Positions 8,146 through 15,360 of a DNA stretch of 17,629 nt are shown here, in pieces. Within the stretch, counting starts at the first letter, position 1, and every line of letters begins with the position of its first letter. The notes beneath the pieces were generated by a model. The model was not told where the DNA came from. It searched no databases and saw only the letters and a list, made by a program, of their open reading frames with translations. The position numbers and the translations under genes were made by a program. This DNA is from Anaerolineae bacterium. Lineage in GTDB: Bacteria > Chloroflexota > Anaerolineae > Promineifilales > Promineifilaceae. Location of the stretch: NCBI GenBank assembly GCA_028284105.1, contig JANQSK010000953.1, positions 1 to 17,629 on the forward strand. Reading direction: 5' to 3'.

Positions 8146-9617
8146 CAAAAAAAACAGTTCCATTTTCTATCTCACTCTTGGCAGGTGGGCTGGCCGGTTT
8201 ATTCGGTGGCATCATTTTCTGGATAGCCGTTGGCATCCTCTTTACACCAATCATCCATATTATTATCAGTATTATTTTAGGCATGATCTTTGCAGTGGTC
8301 CTAGGGCCAAAATTACAAACGGGTGGCGCTAGTCTTATTTGGGGCGAAGCTTATGGCTTGGCTTGGTGGTTTGTCGGCTATTTAACTTTAGTCCCTCTTT
8401 TGACAGGAGATGGGCTCTATTGGCTTCCTGACCAAATCATTGCTTTGTTTCCCCTTTTGCTTGGGCAGGTCATTGCATTTGGGGCTGCTCTTGGTCTTGG
8501 TTATTATGCCCTGGTCAAAGTTTGCTTGAGAATCTTCCCTGTAACTGTGCCTACAGACAACCAACAGGTGACAGACACCCGACCTAAAGGTCAAGAAATT
8601 GTGGCACCCAGAATTCAAAGCGTCATTTTCGGGGCTGTAGGTGGATTTTTAGGCGGTTGGGTCTTTTTATTAGGGATTCAAAATGCAGCCTTTTTCTCTT
8701 TGGTATCCGGTATTTTGGGGTCTGATTCATTTGGATTGGGACGGACACTGCATTTTACTATTGCAATAACGATTGGGGTCACGTTTGGATTGCTATTCCA
8801 TCGCGATGTCAAAAATAGTGGACCTGCTATCGTGTGGGGGATGGCGTATGGTATCTCTTGGTGGATGTTGGGCCCGATGACTTTACGGCCGTTACTCTCC
8901 GGACAGGCCATCAATTGGTCCTTGGCTGGTGCGCAGGGTGCTTTTACGCCACTTATTTCTCACATTTTGTATGGTTCATTAATGGGGCTGTTTTATGCCA
9001 TAGCCACCAAACTGTGGAATACACTGTTTGTGGATTCTGATCCATTAAATCGCACTCGAGAAAGTGCGGGCAGCCGCAGTTTAAAAGGTCTTTTAATGGG
9101 TCAAGCGGCTGGGATCGTGGGTGGATTGTTGTTTACCATCGTGATGGTGGCTACGAATAGCTTGCCTAGAGTAGCGAGCTTGGTTGGTGGCAATACGGCT
9201 GTACTTGGGTTCTTTGTCCACCTGCTCATTGCGTTCATTATTGGAAGCACCTACGGTATCTTCTTCCAAAATGCGGCTTATAGCTATGGCTCTGGGATGG
9301 GTTGGGGCTTGGTTTATGGCATGCTGTGGTGGCTGCTTGGTCCAGGGACATTTTTCTTCATATTACTACGTCAACCTGTAGATTGGTCACTTGCAGCCAC
9401 CACGGCGCGTTATCCTGCCTTAGTGGGACATCTATTGTATGGAATGGGGCTAGGATTGTCTTTCCAATACCTCATTCGGCGCTATGATACGCATTCTGAG
9501 AAGCATACAGATGAAGCCCATGTGCACCATACGTCTGGCACACCTGCCTCAGCACTATGGGCAGTCACATTGTTGATTGGTGTTCTATTGCCACTTATCT
9601 TAGGAACAGCAAGCTAA
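8142..9617 (+). CDS. Multi-repeat integral membrane protein, partner of the NDH-2
   Basis: A 491-residue protein of unknown family, almost entirely hydrophobic. It is three copies of one module of about 120-140 residues: repeats at about 8-127, 157-292 and 313-447, then a His-rich loop (His451, 455, 460, 462, 463) and one last helix (about 470-489). The shared pattern is a Gly-rich first helix, then WG-x(2)-YG-x(2)-WW (WW at 75-76, 240-241, 396-397), GP-TL-PLL, a (N/D)WSL segment, and a final G-x-GL-Y helix. A His precedes the third segment in all repeats (39, 204, 360); a second occurs in repeats 2 and 3 only (274, 430). The same module, degenerate, is fused to the NDH-2 encoded just upstream, with a 4-nt gene overlap. 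A role in anchoring, quinone access or electron transfer is inference from context only. Confidence 0.8.
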   Translation: MTKKTVPFSISLLAGGLAGLFGGIIFWIAVGILFTPIIHIIISIILGMIFAVVLGPKLQTGGASLIWGEAYGLAWWFVGYLTLVPLLTGDGLYWLPDQIIALFPLLLGQVIAFGAALGLGYYALVKVCLRIFPVTVPTDNQQVTDTRPKGQEIVAPRIQSVIFGAVGGFLGGWVFLLGIQNAAFFSLVSGILGSDSFGLGRTLHFTIAITIGVTFGLLFHRDVKNSGPAIVWGMAYGISWWMLGPMTLRPLLSGQAINWSLAGAQGAFTPLISHILYGSLMGLFYAIATKLWNTLFVDSDPLNRTRESAGSRSLKGLLMGQAAGIVGGLLFTIVMVATNSLPRVASLVGGNTAVLGFFVHLLIAFIIGSTYGIFFQNAAYSYGSGMGWGLVYGMLWWLLGPGTFFFILLRQPVDWSLAATTARYPALVGHLLYGMGLGLSFQYLIRRYDTHSEKHTDEAHVHHTSGTPASALWAVTLLIGVLLPLILGTAS

Positions 9618-9917
9618 TTATTAACATGCTCACTCATGTTGGCTGAATGTTTTACTAATCAGCATCTGTAAAACGAAAACCAGAATTCATTTCAATAGCT
9701 TGGCAGGTTCCTTTAAATCCTAGGTTCTGGGCTCTTTACAGCTACGCCTTCTCTCAAAAATATGCTTATTTGACCTTTCTCAATTGTGACTCACTCTGTA
9801 GGTGATGTGGGTTGTGCTAGTTAAGTGCGACAAGAAAAATGGCTTAATATAATAAATTTATTTCCTTTCGTTAGTGCTCCTGATTTGATAATCAAAGTTG
9901 AATAATTTCCAGATGTG
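9618..9917. other. Intergenic stretch with no recognisable gene
   Basis: No open frame here has a credible start, ribosome site or recognisable product. A weak 6-bp hairpin (9623-9628/9635-9640) follows the membrane-protein stop without a T-run. TATAAT occurs at 9848-9853 in AT-rich DNA but lacks a -35 at normal spacing; it may be a secondary promoter or chance. Confidence 0.5.
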
Positions 9918-9928
9918 AAACGGCCGTT
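9918..9928. repeat. Intergenic copy of the iterated palindrome, just upstream of the ABC promoter
   Basis: AAACGGCCGTTTT (core ACGGCCGT at 9920-9927) lies 14 nt before the -35 hexamer of the ABC operon. It is one of only two copies outside genes. Confidence 0.8.
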
Positions 9929-9941
9929 TTATGAGAATGGA

Positions 9942-9970
9942 TTGACAATTGTGTTTCCAAACCGTATGAT
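9942..9970 (+). promoter_or_regulatory. Near-consensus sigma-70-type promoter of the ABC exporter operon
   Basis: TTGACA at 9942-9947, a 17-nt spacer, and TATGAT at 9965-9970 match the housekeeping promoter consensus at 11 of 12 positions with ideal spacing. Transcription would start near 9977, leaving a leader of about 147 nt before ATG 10124. A large palindrome covers roughly +5 to +27. Confidence 0.75.
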
Positions 9971-9981
9971 GCCAAAATTGC

Positions 9982-10004
9982 AATATATCGCGTCGCGATA
10001 TATT
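9982..10004. promoter_or_regulatory. 23-bp operator-like palindrome overlapping the start of the ABC transcript
   Basis: Perfect 11-bp arms AATATATCGCG (9982-9992) and CGCGATATATT (9994-10004) flank a single T. Its place just after the predicted start site is that of a classic repressor operator. Winged-helix repressors such as PadR family members often control exporters of this kind through AT-rich dyads, but no regulator gene is adjacent and the binding protein cannot be named. Confidence 0.65.
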
Positions 10005-10053
10005 CGGGTTTGCAACATTCAACGAAGCTAAACGTATATTTGTCATAATTTCG

Positions 10054-10093
10054 CAACAATCGGTGTTTAAGTTGTGTGTGTGCACGATTGTTG
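10054..10093 (+). promoter_or_regulatory. Leader hairpin upstream of the ABC ATPase gene
   Basis: CAACAATCG (10054-10062) and CGATTGTTG (10085-10093) are perfect 9-bp complements around a 22-nt loop, ending 23 nt before the GAGGAG (10117-10122) ribosome site. It may be an mRNA stem affecting stability or translation, or a second protein-binding dyad. Confidence 0.4.
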
Positions 10094-10123
10094 AACAAAA
10101 CAAGAATAGAAAAGTAGAGGAGT

Positions 10124-10810
10124 ATGACCAAACCAATTATTCACGTGGACAATGTCCATAAATCATATTTGATGGGTAAGGAAGCGGTGCCCGCTTTACG
10201 CGGCGTTTCTATTGAGATCCAACCCGGTGAGTTTGTCTGTTTGATGGGCCCTTCTGGATCAGGAAAAACGACCTTGCTCAATATTATTGGTGGTTTAGAT
10301 GAGCCCAGTCGGGGTCATTTGACTATTGAAGATGAAAATGTTGTGGCGCTATCTGAAAACAAGCTGGCCCGGTTGCGTTTAGAAAAATTGGGTTTTGTTT
10401 TCCAAAATTACAATCTTCTGGCTAATTTTACGGCCCAAGAAAATGTAGAAGCTCCCATGGTGTTGAAGAAGACCAGCCGCCGTGAGCGGCAGCAGCGTTC
10501 TCAAGAGTTGCTTGAACGGGTTGGTCTAGGAGATCGGATGCATCATTATCCAAGCGAACTCTCTGGTGGACAGCAGCAGCGTGTCGCTATTGCGCGTGCT
10601 CTTGCCAACGATCCACCAATCCTCATCGCTGATGAAATGACAGGTGACCTTGATTCTGAAACAGGGTTTGCCATTATGCGGCTCGTCAAGCAGCTCAATG
10701 AAGATGGGATGACGATTGTGTTTGTAACGCATGATCCTCGCATGTCTGAGTTTGCAACCCGTGTTGTGCACATGCAAGACGGCCGTATTCTCGAAAGCGC
10801 CCCCGTATGA
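10124..10810 (+). CDS. ABC transporter ATPase, LolD/MacB type
   Basis: A 228-residue cytoplasmic nucleotide-binding subunit. Walker A is GPSGSGKTT (42-50), the Q-loop Gln94 is in FVFQNYNLL, the signature is LSGGQQQR (146-153), Walker B is PILIADE (Asp170, catalytic Glu171) and the switch is His203 in VTHD. Length and sequence fit the LolD/MacB/FtsE-like group that powers extrusion or mechanotransmission by FtsX-type permeases rather than classical transport. The segment after Walker B reads MTGDLD where the family usually has PTGNLD. GAGGAG is unusually close to the ATG (1-3 nt), but the start is supported by the usual family N terminus. The stop overlaps the permease start by 4 nt (ATGA). 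ACGGCCGT at 10779 encodes DGR. Confidence 0.95.
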   Translation: MTKPIIHVDNVHKSYLMGKEAVPALRGVSIEIQPGEFVCLMGPSGSGKTTLLNIIGGLDEPSRGHLTIEDENVVALSENKLARLRLEKLGFVFQNYNLLANFTAQENVEAPMVLKKTSRRERQQRSQELLERVGLGDRMHHYPSELSGGQQQRVAIARALANDPPILIADEMTGDLDSETGFAIMRLVKQLNEDGMTIVFVTHDPRMSEFATRVVHMQDGRILESAPV

Positions 10811-13593
10811 TCATTAAATACATTTTCAAAAACTTCCGTCGGCGCAAAGTGCGCACGATTTTGATGATGCTGGCGTTGATGATAAGCACTGGTTTGATTG
10901 TCGCCATGAGCGCGACTGTTGAATCTGTACGTCAATCTAATGTTGAGCTAATTGCTTCTGGCGTGGGACGATTTGACCTGCAGTTTCAAAAGAAGGAGAC
11001 AGATCAAGAGCCCTTTATTGAGGTTTCCCAAACGTCTCAGCGTATTTTAGACGCCAGTGAACTGGTAACGGCCGTCTATCCCCGAATCGATTCAGACGTT
11101 GAGTTTCGCGTGAATCAAAACAATGGAAGCGGCCGTTTAATCGCGTTAGACCCTACTATTGACACGGTTGGGTTTATTGACGTTGTCGAAGGTGAATACA
11201 CCTTAGGGAATGAGCAAGTTACCGTTTTAGAAGCGACCGCGAATTTCTTGGATATCTCCGTTGGTGATCAAATAGAAGTGGCCTATCGATTCCCTCAACC
11301 GCGTGAGGAAGGTAAAACAAGTCCCGCAGGAGGGAGTCAGCGACAAGCGCTTGGAGTATTCACAGTCAGTGGTATTGTGCGGCAAGACGGTGTGACGGAT
11401 TCGGGTGTTCGGGCGGGATTAATCATGAGTATCGAAGATGCTCAAGCGTGGCTGGGATTAGATAACCGGGCTGAGCGTCTCATCGCCTTGGTTGATCCCG
11501 CTTTGTATGAAGAACGCAACGCTGAAAATGCGGCCTTGAACGTTCGGAATGTCGCCGTCGCTGTTCAAAATGAGCTGGGTGACCAATATCAATATTCCCT
11601 TACAAAAGCGGCAATCTTAGACCAAAGTGCCCAAGCCTTTTTGATTCTTCAAGCTTTGATTAACACTTACGGCATCATGTCGTTGGGTGTTGTCGGGCTT
11701 TTAGTTCACACCCTTGTGATGACCAATGTTCAGGAACAAAAACGTGAGATGGCTATCTTGCGCATTTTGGGGAGTGAGCGAGGTTATCTTTTCACATTGG
11801 TCATTGGCGAGGTTTTAATTGTTGGTGTGATTGGGATTGGATTAGGCGTCGTTCTTGGCCAGATCATTAATCAATATTTAATTGTGCCATTTATCATTCG
11901 CACCCTTTCAGCAGAAGGGTTAGTGGCACGGCTTCAACCCTCTGTCAATCTTGTTTCTATTTTACCAGCCATTATTTCTGCTTCTGTGGTGCTCTTTTTT
12001 AGTGCATTACGTCCAGCGCAAGAAGCCTCAAGCACTAAGGTGATGCACGCTATCAATCCTGGTGTAGCCGATAACATTCAAATCGAAGATATTGCGAATC
12101 TACGTGAACGTCGTCCAAACAGCCGTTTTCTGCTCTTTGGATTTATGCTCATGTTCTCGGTGTTAATGACGATTGGTTTGAGTGTGTCTGATACGTTTGG
12201 CAATGAAGTATTTGCGGCCACGGTCTTTCTAGCAGCCTTTTTGATGATGGTGGTTGGGGTTGGCCTAATCTTCTTTATTACAACGGTGCCATTTGAACGA
12301 TTTGTCTTGTTTGTGCTGAACAGCATTGCTCCTCGATTGACCTTTTTTGCAAGACGAAATGTGAGCCGCAACCAGGCTCGAAATACGCTTATTTCCATGC
12401 TTGTTTTGTTTAGTGGCGTCTTGCCATCATTCTTGGCAACTGATAGCGCTATCAGTAATGCGAACATTGAAACGGATGTCAGGTTAAGCTCTGGTGCCGA
12501 TCTTGAAATGCAAACGTTTAGTAACTTTGGTGACCCTGCTTTTGCAGAGCTGAGTCGCTTGAACGCTCAATTTATCAATGAGGAACTACCCACAATATCG
12601 GGTCTCGATCATGTGGTTGGGTTGACCTACGATTACAACACGCAAGTCACTGATTCTGTCGGTATGCGCCAAGGATCAGTCAGTTTAGTTGGGGTTTCAC
12701 ACTCATTGAATGATGTGCTTTTCGACGAGTTTATTATCTTTGCGGAAGGGGGCGTTGCTTCACTTGATGAGATTTTAGTCGACGATACGGCCGTTGTTAT
12801 TAGTGAAGGTTTAGCGCTTGGCCTAGCCGTTCCCCTTGGTGGAAAAATTCAAATGACAGGTCAGGGGCTTGATCATGTTGAGGAACTCACTGTCGTAGGT
12901 ATTGCTCGACGTTTGCCAGGATTTGGCGACATTGGTCGGGTGAAATCCCAAGGGCTTGGGGGAAGCACCGTTTTGATTTCTGTTGATGGGTTTAAACGCG
13001 TGGTTAGCGATCCACAAGTTGGATTACCCGCTGCTGATGCCCGTATCTTTGATCGCGTCTTGGCTTCGGTTGCGCCTGAGGCTGATGCGAATCAAGTGAT
13101 TGACGATATGAGCCGCCAATTTGGGCGTGACTATGATTTTTGGATTGACTCGGTCGATGTTTCCCTCGAGTTTGCCCGAACCGGGCGCGTCCAAGAACAG
13201 GCCTTCTTGCTCGTCATGACATTGATTAGCTTCACAACGGCCGTATTTGGCGTGTTCGCTGTTATCTATGTCACCATCTATGCACGCCGAATCGAAATTG
13301 GCATGATGAAAGCGATGGGAACACGCAATTGGGAGTTGACCGGGATGCTTATCGTTGAATCCATTGCCATGACGGTGAGCGCTGCTTTGGCCGGGATTGT
13401 TGCGGGTGGCACAATGGGATACCTCATTGCCTACATGGATAACTTAACTGCCCAACGCCCTATGCAATTTGCGATTGATACAACCGTGATGCCATTTATT
13501 GTCATTTTGGTTGTGTTAGCTTCCATTTTGGGAACGGCTTTCTCGGCGCGTCGAATTGTAAAGCGTAAAGCCGTAGAGATTTTAAGGATGTAA
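10807..13593 (+). CDS. FtsX/MacB-like ABC transporter permease with two permease units
   Basis: A 928-residue membrane protein with the duplicated FtsX layout. TM1 is near 17-38, then a large extracytoplasmic domain (about 40-270, MacB-PCD-like), TM2-4 near 278-305, 327-354 and 379-401, TM5-6 near 441-460 and 468-495, TM7 near 528-548, a second extracytoplasmic domain (about 550-797), and TM8-10 near 799-826, 848-877 and 894-916. The typical FtsX coupling segments are present: REMAILRILGSERG before TM3 and IEIGMMKAMGTRNWE before TM9. It starts within the ATPase stop codon and precedes an adaptor lipoprotein, so the three would make a MacAB-like exporter. The substrate is not visible; peptides, lipids or antibiotics are all possible for the family. 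It carries ACGGCCGT at 11068, 12787 and 13237, and variants at 11129 and 12119. Confidence 0.93.
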   Translation: MIIKYIFKNFRRRKVRTILMMLALMISTGLIVAMSATVESVRQSNVELIASGVGRFDLQFQKKETDQEPFIEVSQTSQRILDASELVTAVYPRIDSDVEFRVNQNNGSGRLIALDPTIDTVGFIDVVEGEYTLGNEQVTVLEATANFLDISVGDQIEVAYRFPQPREEGKTSPAGGSQRQALGVFTVSGIVRQDGVTDSGVRAGLIMSIEDAQAWLGLDNRAERLIALVDPALYEERNAENAALNVRNVAVAVQNELGDQYQYSLTKAAILDQSAQAFLILQALINTYGIMSLGVVGLLVHTLVMTNVQEQKREMAILRILGSERGYLFTLVIGEVLIVGVIGIGLGVVLGQIINQYLIVPFIIRTLSAEGLVARLQPSVNLVSILPAIISASVVLFFSALRPAQEASSTKVMHAINPGVADNIQIEDIANLRERRPNSRFLLFGFMLMFSVLMTIGLSVSDTFGNEVFAATVFLAAFLMMVVGVGLIFFITTVPFERFVLFVLNSIAPRLTFFARRNVSRNQARNTLISMLVLFSGVLPSFLATDSAISNANIETDVRLSSGADLEMQTFSNFGDPAFAELSRLNAQFINEELPTISGLDHVVGLTYDYNTQVTDSVGMRQGSVSLVGVSHSLNDVLFDEFIIFAEGGVASLDEILVDDTAVVISEGLALGLAVPLGGKIQMTGQGLDHVEELTVVGIARRLPGFGDIGRVKSQGLGGSTVLISVDGFKRVVSDPQVGLPAADARIFDRVLASVAPEADANQVIDDMSRQFGRDYDFWIDSVDVSLEFARTGRVQEQAFLLVMTLISFTTAVFGVFAVIYVTIYARRIEIGMMKAMGTRNWELTGMLIVESIAMTVSAALAGIVAGGTMGYLIAYMDNLTAQRPMQFAIDTTVMPFIVILVVLASILGTAFSARRIVKRKAVEILRM

Positions 13594-13601
13594 TGATCAT
13601 A

Positions 13602-13644
13602 CACGCACCATCAAATGAGAGCGCTATTTCTCAAGCTGTGCGTG
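13602..13644 (+). promoter_or_regulatory. Intercistronic stem-loop between permease and adaptor genes
   Basis: CACGCAC (13602-13608) pairs with GTGCGTG (13638-13644), and inside it TGAGA (13616-13620) pairs with TCTCA (13629-13633) around an 8-nt loop. No T-run follows, so termination is unlikely. It lies 16 nt before the adaptor ATG and may set differential stability or expression within the operon. Confidence 0.4.
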
Positions 13645-13660
13645 ATTTGGATATTTGATT

Positions 13661-14956
13661 ATGAATAAGAAAGTTGTTTTGTTTTTGATGCTCATATTGT
13701 TAATGTCAATTGCTTGTATTCAAGCTGGCCCAATTCAAGAAGAGAATACATTGCCACAAGATGAAAATGCCGAAGCAATGGAAGAAGAATCTTCTGAGGA
13801 ACCCCAAGCGGATGAAGCTACGCCGGTACCTGTTCAGACAGGCGTCACGATTGTTGCAGATGGCCAGATCGTTGCTCCCAATCCTGTCTTGCCCTTAGCT
13901 TTCAACACAAACGGCCGTTTACTGTCACTTAACGTCAATGTGGGGGATGTGGTTGTGGCTGGTGATGTAATCGCCACCCTAGAAGACACTGCTTTGCAAG
14001 AGGCCATAGATAATGCTCAGCTCCAAGTGGCGCAATCTGAAAATAGTTTGGCCCAGGCTCAACTCTCGCTCGACAATTTGCTCACTTGGACGCCAGACGA
14101 AACGGCCGTTTCGCTAGCGGAAGCCAACGTTGCTGCTGCAGAAGCAAGCCTTGACCAGACTCAAGATCAGGCTGATATTTCACAAGCTAATTTGACCTCA
14201 GCTAATGTGCAAATTAACCAAGCGCAGCGTGCCGTCAATGATGCACAAGAAGCATATGACAAGGCCCATGATCCCGGACGAGATTGGGAGTTGGGTGATC
14301 CATTCCGTGCTGATTTTTTGAAATCTGAGCGAGAAGGCACTGCGCGAGCTTTAGTCGAAGCAAATGAAGCACTGTCTGTGGCTTATGCTCAGTACAATAT
14401 TTCTGCAACGAACATTGATAATGAAACAGCGTTAAGCAACGCGCAAGTTTCTTTGATTTCGGCTCAGCAATCGCTCGAGCAAGCCACACAAGGCCCAAAA
14501 GAGAGCGAAATTGCTGCGGCGCAATTACAAGTCGAGCAGGCCCAACTGGCATTGGATCAAAGTGAATTGAGCTTGCAACAGGCTCAAAAAGCGTTGGTTG
14601 ACGCGCAGTTAGTAGCACCCATCTCCGGGACTATTCAATCTGTAGATATCGTTAATGGTGCATTTGTGAGTGCAGGATCACCCGTTGTCACCATTTTGGA
14701 TATGAATAGTTTGGAGTTTCATACCACAAATTTGAGCGAGCGTGATTTAGCCCAGTTGGAATCAGGGGATACGGCCGTAATCACTTTGAAATCATACCCA
14801 AATGATAATATTGAAGCTGAAATATTGCGTATTGGTTTACAATCAACAGGAACAGTGGGTGATGCGGCCGTATTCCCCGTCATCCTGACCATTGATAATG
14901 GAGGGTTGTTGATACGTCCTGGAATGACTGGACGCGCAGAAATTTCAGGACAATAG
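13661..14956 (+). CDS. HlyD/MacA-like adaptor lipoprotein of the ABC exporter
   Basis: I choose ATG 13661 (431 residues) over the in-frame TTG at 13655; the ribosome site is weak either way. The N terminus MNKK plus a hydrophobic core ends in MSIAC, a probable lipobox with Cys19. An acidic linker follows, then the first half of a lipoyl-like domain (FNTNGRLLSLNVNVGDVV). A long Ala/Gln-rich alpha-helical hairpin spans about 107-315, and the second lipoyl half is near LVAPISGTIQSVDIVNGAFV. A beta-barrel and membrane-proximal domain end with LLIRPGMTGRAEISG. Adaptors of this family extend from the membrane and work with MacB-type permeases. Lipid anchoring suits a cell without an RND-type periplasm but does not prove it. 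ACGGCCGT is at 13911, 14102 and 14771, and GCGGCCGT at 14864. Confidence 0.92.
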   Translation: MNKKVVLFLMLILLMSIACIQAGPIQEENTLPQDENAEAMEEESSEEPQADEATPVPVQTGVTIVADGQIVAPNPVLPLAFNTNGRLLSLNVNVGDVVVAGDVIATLEDTALQEAIDNAQLQVAQSENSLAQAQLSLDNLLTWTPDETAVSLAEANVAAAEASLDQTQDQADISQANLTSANVQINQAQRAVNDAQEAYDKAHDPGRDWELGDPFRADFLKSEREGTARALVEANEALSVAYAQYNISATNIDNETALSNAQVSLISAQQSLEQATQGPKESEIAAAQLQVEQAQLALDQSELSLQQAQKALVDAQLVAPISGTIQSVDIVNGAFVSAGSPVVTILDMNSLEFHTTNLSERDLAQLESGDTAVITLKSYPNDNIEAEILRIGLQSTGTVGDAAVFPVILTIDNGGLLIRPGMTGRAEISGQ

Positions 14957-14966
14957 GAGAAATCAA

Positions 14967-15296
14967 ATGAAATTGAGTCGTGAAGTTTCCAAATTGTTAA
15001 CGTTAGTCGGGACATTTGTTTTAAGTTCTGCACTTTTAGTGACGGTCGTTGGATACTTTGATGAAGGAACATACCGCGCCTTTGATGGATTTTGGTCCTA
15101 CCTCATTGGCAGTGGTGTGCCTCCTGTCTCTGACTACATTTTGTGGGCGATCATTTTTATCATTGTTGGCTTTGCTTCCTTTGGTATCTTGAACTTATCT
15201 GGATGGGTAAGACAGCGATTTTTGTTACATTCAACATTGTCGACCCTAGCTGTCCCAATTTTGTTTTTTGGTTTACTATTTGTGGCAAATTTATAA
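14967..15296 (+). CDS. Small three-helix membrane protein encoded at the end of the ABC operon
   Basis: A 109-residue protein of unknown family. It has hydrophobic segments at about 10-29, 57-76 and 89-107, a short basic N terminus (MKLSREVSK), and an aromatic loop (GYFDEGTYRAFDGFW). Its ribosome site AGGAGA (14955-14960) overlaps the adaptor stop codon, so translation is probably coupled to the adaptor. This suggests an accessory subunit of the exporter or a protein of related envelope function; nothing in the sequence shows an enzymatic motif. A one-base variant of the iterated palindrome (ACGGTCGT) occurs at 15042. Confidence 0.75.
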   Translation: MKLSREVSKLLTLVGTFVLSSALLVTVVGYFDEGTYRAFDGFWSYLIGSGVPPVSDYILWAIIFIIVGFASFGILNLSGWVRQRFLLHSTLSTLAVPILFFGLLFVANL

Positions 15297-15304
15297 AGAT
15301 GTTG

Positions 15305-15331
15305 GCTGTGGGGATTCAATATCCTCACAGC
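15305..15331 (+). terminator. Hairpin closing the ABC operon
   Basis: GCTGTGGGGAT (15305-15315) and ATCCTCACAGC (15321-15331) form an 11-bp stem with one G-U pair and a TCAAT loop, 8 nt after the small membrane protein's stop. The following bases (ACTCAAAATTT) are only partly T-rich, so it may terminate transcription incompletely or stabilise the 3' end. Confidence 0.55.
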
Positions 15332-15360
15332 ACTCAAAATTTCATCTGAGAGGGAGCACC

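Noticed and set aside
9858..10136. Minus-strand open frame of 92 codons across the ABC control region
   Set aside because: It overlaps the promoter, operator palindrome and ATPase start, and its composition looks random.
12078..12467. 129-codon minus-strand open frame inside the permease gene
   Set aside because: It is antisense to a well-supported coding region and has no recognisable motif.
14235..14618. 127-codon minus-strand open frame inside the adaptor gene
   Set aside because: It is a by-product of the Gln/Ala-rich repeats of the coiled coil on the other strand.
15268..15360. Acyltransferase start at 15268
   Set aside because: It would overlap the upstream gene and include a hairpin; AGGGAG with TTG 15361 fits the family N terminus better.
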